Shown here: positions 46,662 to 59,136 of the stretch, one piece after another
How positions within the stretch are numbered: the stretch's first letter is position 1
Layout: each line of letters starts with the position of its first letter
NCBI GenBank assembly: GCA_900618795.1
Contig: UYJD01000001.1
Span: 3,071,654-3,135,653 of the forward strand
Length of the DNA stretch: 64,000 bases
Source of the DNA: Cyanodermella asteris
Taxonomy: Eukaryota; Ascomycota; Lecanoromycetes; Ostropales; Stictidaceae
Direction of reading: 5' to 3'
Notes under the pieces: model-generated
What the model was told of the DNA's origin: nothing
The model's database searches: none
What the model saw: the letters and a program-made list of their open reading frames with translations, nothing else
Made by a program: the position numbers and the translations under genes

Positions 46662-48330
46662 TGCGGCAACCGTTGAGACCAGACGGGACGAACGAGCGGC
46701 TGGTAGACGTTGATGGGCCGTTTGCAGCTACTACAGTTGCATATTCAACGGCGTAGAGAGTATGCAGACGCCAATATCGTAAGATCGTAATCGTCGTTTG
46801 TCCGTGTGGCTGCTGAGAGTATTAGGGGCGAGAATTGACAGCAGAAAACGACCGGGAAAGCTGGCAGCGAAAAGGAGGCCAGCCGGTACTGGAGAAGAGA
46901 ATATTAGGCGTGTAAAAGCGAGTGACAACGGAAGCGAGAGTCGATGATTTGAACTGGTAGTTTACGCGTGATAGAGGTAGAAGAAAGTCGACGAAGCACG
47001 ACCATGGCAGAAAGTAGGCTATTGTGGTGGAGAACGGATTCACGCATAGGATCGCACTCGTCTCCGCGTCCTCAAGTCTCACGCAGGCAATCGGTGGGTC
47101 GCGCTAAGACTCTACTTTTCTGCGGCGCCACTGGACCGACGGCCACCTAAATTTGGACTCGACCAGCTGTGTGCCGCCGCTTCCTTCACCTTGCATTTTT
47201 GTCTTGCTGCTGTTGGGGCTGAGCTGCTGTCTCTCGCGGGCCAGCTGTGAGATCTGGGAGCGCAACAGTTCTGGCACCATCGTATCCGGCATTCCTTGCA
47301 TGCATCCGAGCCCAGCCATCCACTGATTTTGCCGCTGCGATACAACGATAAATGCTGCAGCTGTTGCTTCACCTAGCAGGTTACCTGTCGCTGTCAGTGG
47401 CTGGTGGCCCTCCCGTGGTTTCCTCTGCTGTGCACCCCGACGGCACTGGTCTTTCAGGATTTGTTTATTATCTTCTCTCCTCATCTTCTTCCGCCTTCCC
47501 CGCTCGGCGAACAGTAAAATTCTTGTCACCCAGGAGAGGGCGTGACTCAGGTAAGGATACTTGGACTGTCCTGTCGGCGTGTGGCCTCTTGGCATAGCAT
47601 GGGGGAACGATCAGGGGCTGTCAAAGCGAATATCGGCTGTGTCATTGGCTGCTTGGACAGGGTACGTGACTGTGAGACTGGCTGAGATCATTGCTGAGAC
47701 ATGCTCAGCGGCACATGCTTGCCAGCTTGTGGGACGTTGTAGGTGCCAACATCGGCGACGTCGCCATCATAGGCTCGGACGGGTGGCCAAACAGCGAGAT
47801 GCAGAGAGTGGATGCGATGACAAGCACAGCGATGGATTGAGTCGGGTCGCTCGTGAATGCTGCCGGATCGACCAGGATGGCGGGAGAGGCGGGCTGTTGG
47901 CAAAAGCTGGGATACGAAGAAGAGTGAGACGGAAATAGCAGGCGGCGCACAGGATTGGCGCATCCGCCGCTGAGCCAAGTTGGCGGATGTGCACTCAACT
48001 TTCTGCTCGCCGTCCTGGTCTGCCGCGACGCTAGTTTGGCCGCTTCATGCTTGCTTTCTTCTTGCATCTAGCCATCATTCTCGCTGTTCCACGTCTCCCT
48101 TCTCCCTCAACTCGCGACTGCTGTTGTGTCTCTACCTTCGTTTATGTTTCAACGGCTATACTCTAATTCAACCGTCGCTCGCTTATCCTCTTGCCGACCC
48201 CTGACACGAACACCCGCCATTCGAGGCCAACCACTTTATCCGCCACCTTTGGGCCAATCTTCGTCTCCCTACACGTCCAGCTATATTCAGACAACTCCTG
48301 TCTGGTTGACCTGGAAGACATCGGGCCAGC
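46662..48330. promoter_or_regulatory. Shared bidirectional promoter of csmB and csmA
   Basis: The 1669 bp between the two start codons must hold both promoters and 5' leaders. The right half (about 48060-48320) is CT-rich on the plus strand and the left end is correspondingly rich on the minus strand, matching long leaders for each gene. No intervening gene is supported; the open frames of 60-163 codons here overlap on both strands. Confidence 0.7.
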
Positions 48331-51300
48331 ATGGCCGGCGTCAAGGGCTCAGGCCCCAATTCTTCGTACTCTCAGGCTTCGCTTCCCGCCTTGCCTGCTC
48401 ATTTGCAGAACGATACACAATTGACTGCTCACCTCGCCTCTCGTTACCACGTCTCCCTACCTACGGCTAGATTGTCAGGCCAGGGCCTTATTTCAATCAA
48501 CACTTACATTTCGTCCCAGAAAGGTCCTAATGGAGGCAAAGAAGGCAGCGCCATGGGCGAGTGTGAGGCTCTGGCCTCGCAGGCCTGGTCGAGGATGGGT
48601 TCAAGAGGCGAGAACCAGAGCATCATATTCCTCGGTGAAAGCGGTGCTGGCAAAACCACCCTCCGTGCGCACACTCTGTCAGCGCTCCTCAATTTCAGCT
48701 CGACCCCTCTGAGCACAAAGATTTCTCTGGCTTCATTCGTTTTCGATACTCTGACCTCGACAAAGTCCAATACGACCCCGGTCGCGTCCAAGGCTGGCTT
48801 GTACCTCGAATTGCAGTATGACAGCAGTACCAACCCAACGCTTGTGGGCGGCAAACTGCTTGATCACCGTCTCGAGAGAAGCAGAATCGCAAGCGTGCCG
48901 ACAGGCGAGCGCTCTTTCCACATCCTTTACTACCTTCTAGCTGGTACAAGTCCTGCTGAAAGGGATCATCTGGGTCTCGACGCGCCCGGTGTAATCACCG
49001 ATTCGGGCATCACAAACAGACGTGCCAGCGGAGTGATTGGAAGCAAGAGGTGGAGATATCTTGGCCATGTCTCTCAGCTAAAGGTCGGCATCAACGATGC
49101 CGAAGGCTTCCAACACTTCAAAACGGCTCTCAGAAAGCTTGAATTCCCTCGCTCGGATATCGCCGAGATATGCCAGATCCTGGCTTCTATACTGCATCTT
49201 GGCCAGCTCGAATTCATGACTGATCAGGATACCACGCCAACTGCGGACGAGAGCGGCGGCTACAGCCACGAGGGGGGTGAGGAAGTTACTGTCGTGAGGA
49301 ACAGAGATGTTCTGGAGATAATTGCCGCTTTCCTCGGTCTCAGTGTGGACGAACTCGAAACAAGCCTTCGCTACAAGACCAAGACAATTCACCGCGAGCG
49401 GGTCACCGTCATGCTCGACCCCAAAGGCGCCCGAGACAATGCAGACGAACTAGCAAGGTCTCTATATTCGTTGCTCGTCGCATTCATCGTTGAAAAGATG
49501 AATCAAAGGTTGTGTGCTGGAGACGACGCCATCGCAAACACTATCAGTATGGTCGATTTCCCAGGTTTCGCGCCATCAGCTTCAACGGGCTCAGCTCTTG
49601 ACCAGCTTTTGAATAATGCAGCAAACGAATCTTTATACAACATCTGTCTTCAGAACTTCTTCGAGCGCCAAGCAGATCTCTTGGAGTCCGAAGAGGTGTC
49701 TGTAGCTGCAACTTCGTATTTCGACAACTCGGACGCTGTCAAAGGCCTCCTGAAGCCTGGAAACGGCCTCCTCAGCATTCTAGACGATCAGACTCGTCGC
49801 AACAAGACCGACGACCAGTTCCTTGAGAGCGCCCGTAAGCGCTTTGAGGGCAAGAACCCAGCGATCAGCGTCGAGAGCTCAGAGATCGTCAAACCAGGCC
49901 ATAACTTCAAGACTCGTAACACGGCTGCCACCTTCACAGTCAGACACTTCGCTGGCGAGGTCGACTACGCCGTGGACGGCCTCATCGAAGCAAACGGAGA
50001 GGTCATTAGCGGAGATATGATGAATCTGATACGCGGCACCAGAAGCGACTTTGTTCAGGCACTTTTCGGACAGGAAGCTTTGAACACTGTCATGCACCCG
50101 CAGGAAAAGACTGCTGTCATGTCTGCTCAAGTTAGCAGCAAACCTCTGCGAATGCCCAGCATGGCCAGGCGAAAGGGTGAACGTCCAGATCTGTCCAACC
50201 GGACTCGCAACAGGAAAACTGCCAACGTCACCGAGGAGGAAGTGGGCTCCGACGGCCTGACTGGTTCAAACGGCAGAAAAGGCCCAAAGGCATCAGACGT
50301 AGGAGCTTCCGGTCAATACCTGGCTGCGCTCCAAAATATCCGACAATCTGTCACTGGCAGCAGCACCAATAACTATTTCGTGTTTTGCTTGAAGCCGAAT
50401 GATCGCCGCATCGCTAACCAATTCGACAGCAAATGCGTGCGCACCCAAGTTCAGACCTTCGGCATTGCCGAGATCAGCCAAAGGTTGAGAACCGCCGACT
50501 TTGGTATTTTCCTTCCCTTTGGTGAGTTCTTGGGCCTCGCTGGCGGCGAGAACATTCTGGTTGGCAGTGAGCGCGAAAAAGCCGAGGCCGTTCTCCAAGA
50601 GAAACAATGGCCAGGCAATGAGGCTCGTGTCGGTACTACTGGACTATTCTTGAGCGAACGGTGCTGGGCAAGCATTGCTCAGACCGATGGCGAGGCTGGG
50701 CACAGTTATCCCGGCATACCGCGCTCTGATGTGGGTATGCTTATGGCCGGTATGCACTCTGGAGAGCAGAGTCCCAACAGTCATGGAGCCTATATCTATG
50801 GTGACGAGACTAAAGGAGGCTTCTACCAAAACACACACGACATCGATGCCATGTCCGAAGCTGGGAAATCTGGACTCCATGGCGACATGTTCCATAACTT
50901 CGAGACTCGCGAGCAGATGGCCGAGCGAAGCAACGAGAAGAAGCTGGAGGAGGTCGAAGACGTCGTCACCTCAGGTTCCCGAAAGCGATGGATGTTCTTC
51001 GTTTGGGTCTTGACATGGTGGGTGCCGGACATTTTCGTGAAGTGGTTCGGACGCATCAAACGAAAGGACGTACGGATTGCATGGCGAGAGAAGCTGGCCA
51101 TCAACATCATGATCTGGCTCAGCTGTGGCTTCGTCGTTTTCTTCATCCTTATCTTTCCGCAGCTCATTTGTCCCACTCAGCACGTGTACAGAGGCGGAGA
51201 GTTGACAGGCGCTACCGGCAAAGACGGCAACTCGGCTTTGATTGCAATTCGTGGCATGGTCTTCGACTTGGACGCATTCGCCCCCCGGCACTATCCTGGC

Positions 51301-53961
51301 AGCAACATCATTCCGACCAAGTCAATCATGAACTACGCCGGTCTTGATGCTACCAAGCTCTTCCCCGTCCAGGTCTCTTCATTGTGTACTGACAAGGACG
51401 GCAACGGCCTCGACTTTCAGGTAACCCTGCAGTGCACTGGTTCGAATGTCACAGGCTACGCTGCCGTGCTTTCCGATCAGGACATGAACTCCCAGTACCA
51501 CGACTTCCGATACTCGTCCAACGACAGCCGACCTGACTGGTTTTCCGAGCAGATGACAATGATGAAGACGAATTACAAAAAGGGCACCGTTGGCTATACC
51601 ACGAAAGATATCTCCCAACTTGCCGATAAACAAAGCAAGCAGATTGCTATGATCAACAAGCGAGTCTACGACATGACTGACTACATAAACGGTTGCGCTC
51701 AGTGCCGGACGAATACGGGCCCGAGCGATTGCAACGGCGACGCCTCCAAAAAGCGCTTTTTTGATTCCGCGGTTGAGGATATCTTCCAACAGAAGGCTGG
51801 CCAAGACGTCACTAAGGACTGGAACGCTCTCAAATACACGACTACCCAAAAGAGGAACATCATGCGTTGCATGGACAATATTTTCTACGTCGGAGACGAA
51901 GACACTCGCCAGTCGCCTCAGTGTTTGTTCGCGCAGTACCTCATCCTTGCAATTTCTATCATTCTGTGTATAGTCATTGGTTTCAAGTTCTTGGCCGCCC
52001 TGCAATTCGGCAAGAAAAACGCCCCCGAGAACCTCGACAAGTTCGTCATTTGCCAGGTCCCAGCTTATACCGAGGATGAGGATTCTCTGAGACGTGCCAT
52101 TGACTCATTCGCCCAGATGAAGTACGACGATAAGCGCAAGCTGCTCGTCGTCATATCTGATGGCATGATCATCGGTCAAGGTAACGACAGGCCTACGCCT
52201 CGTATAATTCTGGATATTCTTGGAGTCTCCGAGACCGTCGACCCTGAGCCCCTCAGTTTCGAGTCGCTCGGCGAAGGCCAGAAGCAACACAACATGGGCA
52301 AGGTCTACTCCGGTCTATACGAGACGAAAGGTCATATCGTGCCTTTCCTCGTCGTCGTCAAAGTCGGCAAGCCTTCAGAGGTCTCTCGGCCAGGAAATCG
52401 CGGTAAGCGAGACTCTCAGATGGTCATCATGCGTTTCCTTAACCGGGTCCACTACAATCTCCCAATGAGTCCTCTTGAGCTTGAAATGCATCACCAGATT
52501 CGCAACATTATTGGTGTCAATCCGACCTTCTACGAATACCTTTACCAGATCGACGCCGACACCAGTGTTGCTCCGGATTCTTGCACCCGATTTGTGGCAG
52601 CGTTCTTGAACGACTCAAAGCTGATTGCTATCTGTGGTGAAACTGCCATCACTAACGCCAAGGCCTCGTTCATCACCATGATTCAAGTCTATGAGTATTG
52701 GATTTCGCACAATTTGACAAAAGCATTCGAATCGCTTTTCGGTTCAGTCACTTGTTTGCCGGGATGTTTCACCATGTACCGAATTCGTGCTGCAGAGTCT
52801 GGCAAACCGCTTTTTGTCAGCAAAGAGGTCGTTGAAGCATACTCCAATATTCGTGTGGACACGCTGCACATGAAGAACTTGTTGCATCTCGGAGAGGACA
52901 GATATCTGACGACGCTGCTCATGAAGTTCCACAGCAAGTATAAGACAAAGTACACCATGCACGCCAAGGCGTGGACCATTGCACCGGACAGCTGGAAGAT
53001 CTTCCTTTCGCAAAGACGTCGCTGGATCAACAGTACTATCCACAACTTGGTCGAACTTATTCCCATGCAGCAGCTGTGCGGTTTCTGCTGTTTTTCCATG
53101 CGTTTCGTTGTCTTCCTGGATCTCCTGTCAACCGTCATCATGCCGGTCACCGTCTTCTATGTTATATACCTGATTGTGCGGACAATTATTCAGCCAAACA
53201 CGCTCAACTGGGTATCATTCCTCCTCATTGGCGCTGTGTACGGTCTACAAGCTATCATCTTCATTCTGCGTCGCAAGTGGGAGATGATTGGTTGGATGAT
53301 CCTGTACATCCTGGCCATGCCCGTGTTCTCCCTCGGTCTACCGCTGTATGCCTTCTGGCACATGGACGACTTCAGTTGGGGTAATACGCGTGTGGTCACA
53401 GGAGAGAAGGGTCGCAAGGTTGTCGTCACTGATGAAGGCAAATTTGACCCTGACGAGATTCCACGCAAGAAGTGGGAGGAATACCAGGCCGAGCTGTGGG
53501 AGGCTCAGACTACAACTCGCGATGATAGATCCGAAATTTCAGGCATTAGTTACGGCACTCGTCACCCTTACGCAGCTTCAGAATATGGTCACACCATGAG
53601 CCAGCTTGATATGCCTGGATCAAATCCGTTCGGTACGCGCAATGGCTCCCGAATGTCGTTGGCCGCGTCGGAGATGTTGCCCACGCCAGGATCAGGCTCA
53701 CACGGAATGGAGATGACAGACTTCCCTGGTGGACCAAGTGACGATCAATTGTTGTCAGAGATCCGAGACATCTTAAGCACAGCAGACTTGATGTCCGTGA
53801 CGAAGAAGAGCATTAAGCAGGAGTTGGAGCACAGATTTGGGATGAACCTCGACTCCCGTCGGGCCTATATCGGCAGTGGTATGTTGCTGTTCTTGCTCAG
53901 CGGAATGAACCCCAGCTAACATGATGCAGCTACCGAGGCAATCCTGTCTGGTCAATTGTAA
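48331..53961 (+). CDS. csmA: Chitin synthase with myosin motor domain (CsmA, class V)
   Basis: Two exons: 48331-53878 and 53930-53961, the last only 32 bp, with a 51 bp intron (donor GTATGT, branch GCTAAC, acceptor GATGCAG). The product is 1859 residues, the usual class V length. The myosin motor region (about residues 1-780) has an intact P-loop GESGAGKTT at 102-110. A membrane pair and cytochrome-b5-like module lie at about 880-1060. The GT2 chitin synthase domain includes DADTSV near 1406 and QRRRWINST near 1560, followed by membrane helices. A DEK_C domain ends the chain, and the tiny last exon supplies the conserved [10 protein letters not shown] terminus. The motor tethers the enzyme to actin at hyphal tips and septation sites. 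It forms a head-to-head pair with csmB. Reading through the intron would replace the conserved tail, which confirms the splice. Confidence 0.95.
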
Positions 53962-54589
53962 TGATTTGCGAACGTCGTTGAGCCGCCCTCAGCGACGTGT
54001 ATATGATAGCGTGGCATAGGGGGTGTTGATAAAGGGATACTTGAATGGATAAGGTTTGGGTTATGGCAACCTGCAAACATATAACGGCGCGTGGAGCGAG
54101 CTTGGAATTGCTTTGGTGCCATTTTATAACACATGACGATGCAAATCGAAACTCTTCCTCGAAGCCAACGTGCATATGATTGTGCAAAAGCAGGTAGAGA
54201 TGGCATGGTTGACAAGCCCTCATACTCACCTACCCTTTTGTGCGAAGCGCAGCAGGTGCAAGCGGGTTTTCGGCTCTGACTGCTGTTCATGCGGCGAGCC
54301 TGGGGCGGCTGCTGACCTGATGGGGAGCAACAAGCCTCGCCTCCTGCTCCTACACGCCGGACCTTGGTCACCGCACCGCTCCATACATACGTACACTGTT
54401 TGCCATCGGCAGCTTGCGACAATTGTACTTCAACCATGCAGTATTGAGTCCTACGGCGTACACCTTCCTCTCCAGCGCATCGCATCGCACCTAATCAGCA
54501 CGCCTTGTCGCTCCTCATTTTCACCATTTCCCGCCCTCTCACCGCGCCTGGTCGCGCCGCCCACTCGCCATTCCCATTCACCTAAACAG
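53962..54589. other. Intergenic region and unresolved 5' end of the WHI2-like gene
   Basis: Contains the 3' flank of csmA and the promoter of the WHI2-like gene. A first coding exon of that gene is probably here but was not found. Nothing else recognised. Confidence 0.4.
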
Positions 54590-56133
54590 CTTCAACGCTC
54601 CAGTCCGCCAAGTTGTCGCCGTCTAACGAAGCTCGCGACGGTTCGTCCGTTCCATATTCGCTCGTTTCCCATCGTCCCGACTTTGGCAAGTCTACCAACC
54701 ACGCCGAACCCGCCATCGACAATCGTCCTGGGTCCAGCGCGTCGACATCGCTCCGTCCACCACCCTTTTCATCTCTTGATCTCCCGCCACCTTTCTCGGC
54801 TGGCGACCAGTCCGAGCACGAACCAAAGCCAGTAACTGCCGATAGCTCCTCGTCCGGCCTCCCGGCATTCACCGCGGTTGCAGGAGTTGGAGAATCTTCT
54901 CTTGGTCACGGGCCAAGTACAGCAGAGGCCGAAGTCAAGGCCGCGCTACCTCAGGATCATAAGACTGTTGAAGCAGGGTCGAGCAGTGGAAGCAGAGCTG
55001 CTTCGCAAGAGAGAGAACCACCCCCACCATACGAAGAAGAAAGCGATCCTTTACCAAGCTTCTCGTACATCATGGCAGCGGCCGGCGGCGCATCCAGCAT
55101 CATAACACAGGTGCAGCAGGGTGCTCCTGTTCCTGTCAATACGCTCTCTGGTAAGTGTGGCGTGCCATTTCTGCTAACAGTACTGACACGACGCAGATGG
55201 CAACGCTGATGAGCAAATCTCTCTGGATCTGCGAGGGACCCGCTTTACCTTGTCCAGGGATGAGCTGTTGACCTTACCGGAGTTTGTTCTACTGTCTCTA
55301 TTTCCCAACGGATTGCTACCGGAGAGTCACTTGAATTCTTTCCACAAAGGCGATTCTGTATATCCGGTGGATTATGATCCAGTTTCCTTGCAGTTTATGC
55401 TAGAGTTTTTCCGCAACGTTGCTTCCACTATACCCAGCAGCACATCTTCGCCGACTACATCCCCCGCAGATGTGGCGCAAGGAGCCACCATCGAACCCCC
55501 AATTCCAGGCTCCGCACGGGATATGCTTCAAGACCGAGCAGGAATTATCGTTTTGAGAGAGGACCTCGACTTTTACGTGATCCCGCCAAAGGCGGAGATA
55601 TCACCAGATGACATGATTGAGGTCAAGCGTGCCGCTGGCCGGGCGTTATTGAAGCAGAACGGCATCTTCAGCGGTCTCAGGAGAAGCGAAGATACCGGAA
55701 CCACCGAGCAGCACCTGATCGAGATGCTTACTGCGGGGTGAGTCTAACAACTTACCTGATCGAATTCTGGCTGACTTTGACAGCGGTTTCAACCATGACG
55801 ACACCTGGGGCCACCGTGCTGGCGAGCCTAGCAAGGCCGTGATATGCTCTTTAGCATTGGCTCGTCTACGAACAGACTCTAGGAGTGACGGTCCCAACGG
55901 AACTACAGGTGCAAGTGTCGGTATGGCGCAGAAGCTGCTTTTGTTCTGGCGAAAACCGGCGAGAAGGTGCTGGTGGGAAGGGGTCGAGCTTGACGACGTT
56001 GAGGGTGTTTCGGGAAAGCTGAAGGTCTGGATCCGCAGGGTTTGGACCCTGGAGATGGTAAGTGGAGTGGTCCAGAGGAATGACAACCTGCTAACACTAC
56101 ATACAGAGCGTGATCGGTTTGCGCGATACTTAA
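54590..56133 (+). CDS. WHI2-like BTB/POZ protein (5' end incomplete)
   Basis: Exons recognised: up to 55150, then 55197-55737, 55784-56057 and 56107-56133, with introns of 46, 46 and 49 bp; all phases agree. The N-terminal part is Ser/Pro-rich with a PPPPYEEE motif. Then comes SFSYIMAAAGGASSIITQV, and the BTB/POZ-type domain DLRGTRFTLSRDELLTLPEF with YPVDYDPVSLQFMLEFFR. The C-terminal block contains LIEMLTAGGFNHDDTWG and ends WTLEMSVIGLRDT. This is the ascomycete Whi2 family; in yeast Whi2 works with phosphatases Psr1/Psr2 in stress response and growth arrest. No in-frame ATG precedes Met at 55071, although the family extends further N-terminally. A stop closes the frame at 54583-54585, right before an AG at 54588-54589, so a short upstream coding exon is likely but was not located. 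Confidence 0.75.
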
Positions 56134-57247
56134 TGGTTCGGTAATGTTCGTTTGTTGAGCAAAAATGTCGGAAGGGGAGGGAAGAGATCAGAAGATGCGG
56201 TATGGCATGAGTTGCCGTTACGCCACGTCCTTCGCTGCACATATTTCATTGCCGTTGTGAAAATGGAGATGCTCCTAGAGGAGCAGGACATGGCGAATCG
56301 ATGCTGTCTGTACATGAAAGTCGACTTTACGAGTCCTTGACTACCCATGTCCCAATGCTGGGACCAGTGTAGAAAAGTACGTGTTGCGGTGCGCACTTCG
56401 ATGAGAATCAAGCCTGGATATTCGCATGCTCGCAGACCCGAACAGCAACTCAGACAACAGCAAAGCTGTGTCGGATCAGGCAAGCATTGCACGATCCTTA
56501 TGAAGCAAAGAAGGTCTTAGTCCAAGAGACTCGTCAAGCGTCTTGGGTTAGAAAGGAGTGACTCGATTGTTGATCGATGTGATCCTGTTGATCAATTTGT
56601 GTGAAAGAGCACCCCGGTCCCGACCGGGTCGCTCAGAATTAGGTGAGACGCTGCAGGTGCCGAGTCTGAGCCAAGCTGGGTCACGTAGATTGCATCAGGT
56701 TGTTGCATTTGATCACCAAAACCTGACAAAAAGCCCATGGGCCAAGCAACAGTATCTGGATCTGCTCTTTTTTTCAGGACAGGACATCTTGGTGGGGCCT
56801 AATCCTCGCTGCGGTCCGCTCGATGCCATCCCAATGATCGTCCCACAAAGCAGCTCTTGAGTGATAATCTAATTGAGGCATCGGCCCAGTGATGAACAAT
56901 CAACGATGAAAAAACACGGATTTTGTAACCTTATCCCAGGGTCGTCCCCCCACCGTAACCTTAAAATCACAATACGCGTGTCGGCGTATCGGAGTAGTTT
57001 CGGTGTGTTGCCTTTCAACGCTCGGTCGGTGCCTTGAGACCTACAAGCCGCACGCGTCAGTGAAATACTCCCATTGCAATCTTCATCGTTTGTTTGATGA
57101 TCCTTATTCAAAGAAATAATCTCGCTCGAGCTTGCCATAAACCAAATCGGGTGTTTGTATAACGATACTTGCAGAGTCCAGCACCCCGCACCCAATTACT
57201 TTTCAAACCGGAAGATAAACGTCGGTGCAATGCATACAAATTCAATC
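56134..57247. other. Intergenic region
   Basis: 1.1 kb with no supported gene. A short T run occurs at 56769-56774. Nothing else recognised. Confidence 0.45.
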
Positions 57248-58020
57248 ATGGCAACGCAGGTCGACCAGCAGCCTCGTGTGCGTTATGCCACCGAAGATGG
57301 TTCGTCCTCTTTCTCTTAGTTTACATGCGCAATTCTTCCGCATTTCACAAAAACCATCCAAGTCGTACAATGTCTCGACGATATATGTAACTGAAGAATA
57401 AGATTGAGCGCCGAAGGGAAAGCTGGTACTTTTGACATTTTGTATCCTTTTGTGATTTCTATACCCCTTGCGCCGAGAAATTCTCAAACCCACATTCTCA
57501 ATCTCGAAAAAAAAAAACAGACGTCCCCGAAATCCTCGCCATGATCCACGAACTTGCCGCCTACGAAAAAGAACCCCCCAGCACCGTGCAAGCCACCGTC
57601 GAAAGCCTCAAATTGACGCTGACGTTCCCGCCCTTTTCCTCCGCGTCCGGGTATGCCAAGACCCTCCTCGTCTTCCCGCCCACCTTCGGTTCCGGCACCG
57701 CCGAACCACCCGCGAAACCGGCCGGCATGGCAATGTTCTTCCACAACTACAGCACCTGGCGGGCGGCGCCCGGCGTGTACCTCGAAGACTTGTTCGTGAG
57801 GCCGGAACACCGGGGAAAGGGGTACGGGACGGTGTTGTTGAGGGAGTTGGCGAGGGTGGTGAAGGAGGTGGGCGGTGCGCGTTTGGAGTGGAGCGTGCTG
57901 AAGTGGAATACGCCGAGTATCGACTTTTATGTGGGGAAGAGTGTGGGGGCGACGAGGATGGAGGAGTGGGTGGGGATGAGGGTTGATGGCGAGGCGTTGG
58001 AGAGGTTGGCGGGGAAGTGA
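57248..58020 (+). CDS. GNAT family N-acetyltransferase, diamine/thialysine type
   Basis: Two exons: 57248-57299 and 57521-58020, with a 221 bp intron; the split Asp codon joins the frame to 183 residues. The start VRYATEDDVPEILAMIHELA with YEKEP is the usual opening of the spermidine/thialysine acetyltransferase branch. The acetyl-CoA pyrophosphate loop is RGKGYG within LEDLFVRPEHRGKGYG (motif A), followed by LEWSVLKWNTPSIDFYVGKSV and GATRMEEWVGMRV (motif B). It transfers acetyl from acetyl-CoA to a small amine, probably in the cytosol; the exact substrate is not visible. The donor GTTCGT is unusual, and the acceptor CAG directly follows an A-rich run instead of a pyrimidine tract. If exon 1 were wrong, translation could begin at 57541, but that would cut the first strand. 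Confidence 0.75.
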
Positions 58021-58479
58021 GTGAATAAATATGGGAGGTATGGGTTGTGTGAGGGACGGGGTGAGCGTAGGGAGAAAGAAGGGAGGATTTGTCGAAAAGG
58101 AGAGAAGGTGGAAAAGGGAGCGAATCTTGTGGTCGTGTGATTGGAGACGGAAGGGTGAGGCACATGGACCTATCTAAAGTCTCGAAAACGTCTCAATTGT
58201 AGTCCAAATCTCGGGGTTTGGCTTACGTGACCGGGCCTACAATGTGGATAGACTGCATGACCAAGTCGATGTGTGTGAGTTCATTCAAAAGCTTGATTGT
58301 CATCTACAAAGCGATCGTACCTCTTGGAAACGTCTTCGTTTCTATGCTCAATTCGACAAGATACTCCGTTGAGCAATGGGATGAAGCCCGTCCTTGCTCG
58401 ATACGAGTTTGTCTGAACGTATTAATGCAAATACGACCCCTATACTTATCCGCTCATTGGGCCTTGTGTGGCAACCGGC
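58021..58479. other. Intergenic region
   Basis: 3' flank of the acetyltransferase gene. No gene recognised. Confidence 0.4.
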
Positions 58480-58700
58480 ACCGAATAAGAATAAGACGAC
58501 CGCTGAGCTGGCAACGATCGAATCTTCGCCACCTTACCACTCAAAGTGAATGTAGTAGACAGCGACGGCTGGTTATCGAATGTAAGCGTGTACGTCCCTG
58601 GATGCAATGTCAAGTTTCCATCGACATCCGCATGCGCAAGGCCATCGAGCGTGACCGGCAGGGATGTCACTTTCTTTTTGAGGGGAAACTGAATGTGCTG
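58480..58700 (-). pseudogene. C-terminal fragment of a GH3 beta-xylosidase-like gene
   Basis: Within an open frame (58446-58874) the segment TSLPVTLDGLAHADVDGN followed by HPGTYTLTF and TFTLSG reads like the fibronectin-III-like tail of fungal GH3 beta-xylosidases, where 'vtLgsLArvDenGn...YPGtYtLelD' is typical. The 5' part of the frame does not match, and none of the catalytic TIM-barrel or sandwich domains is present in the 2 kb to the right. It is therefore a leftover tail, not a working enzyme. Identification is by remembered family pattern over about 55 residues. Confidence 0.5.
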
Positions 58701-59136
58701 CTGGCAAGTCCTGTCATTACACCTTTGCATATAAACGCAGACATTCTGGAGCAGTGGAGTGAGATTTATTTGAAAGGAGCTGGTGGCGACGACGTGAGAT
58801 GGATTCAGCCGGATCAGAGCAGCCATGTCTATCATCAACGCCTGATCTCGTGGCGAACCGCCGAGCTCGGCCACTCTCAGGCTACGGCTGAAAACACACT
58901 TGTGGAGATATTCCTCGAATTGCGACCATTTTTCCCATCGACAATCTCTTGATCCTCTCGTGACGATGCCTCAGTCTATCAATGATGGCTTAGACTGGAT
59001 CTCATGCTCTTCTTGACGCTTGGAGCTCTGATGTTACCCAACAATTCCTTGTCTTCCTTCCCGCACTCTCCTCAAGCTTGAAGTCATCCAGCACAAACAT
59101 TCGCACCTGGTGGTCCATCAGTGCAATCTTGCCACC

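Noticed and set aside
47104-47595. 163-codon minus-strand frame in the csmA/csmB promoter
   Set aside because: No domain, and it overlaps frames on the other strand; treated as promoter DNA.
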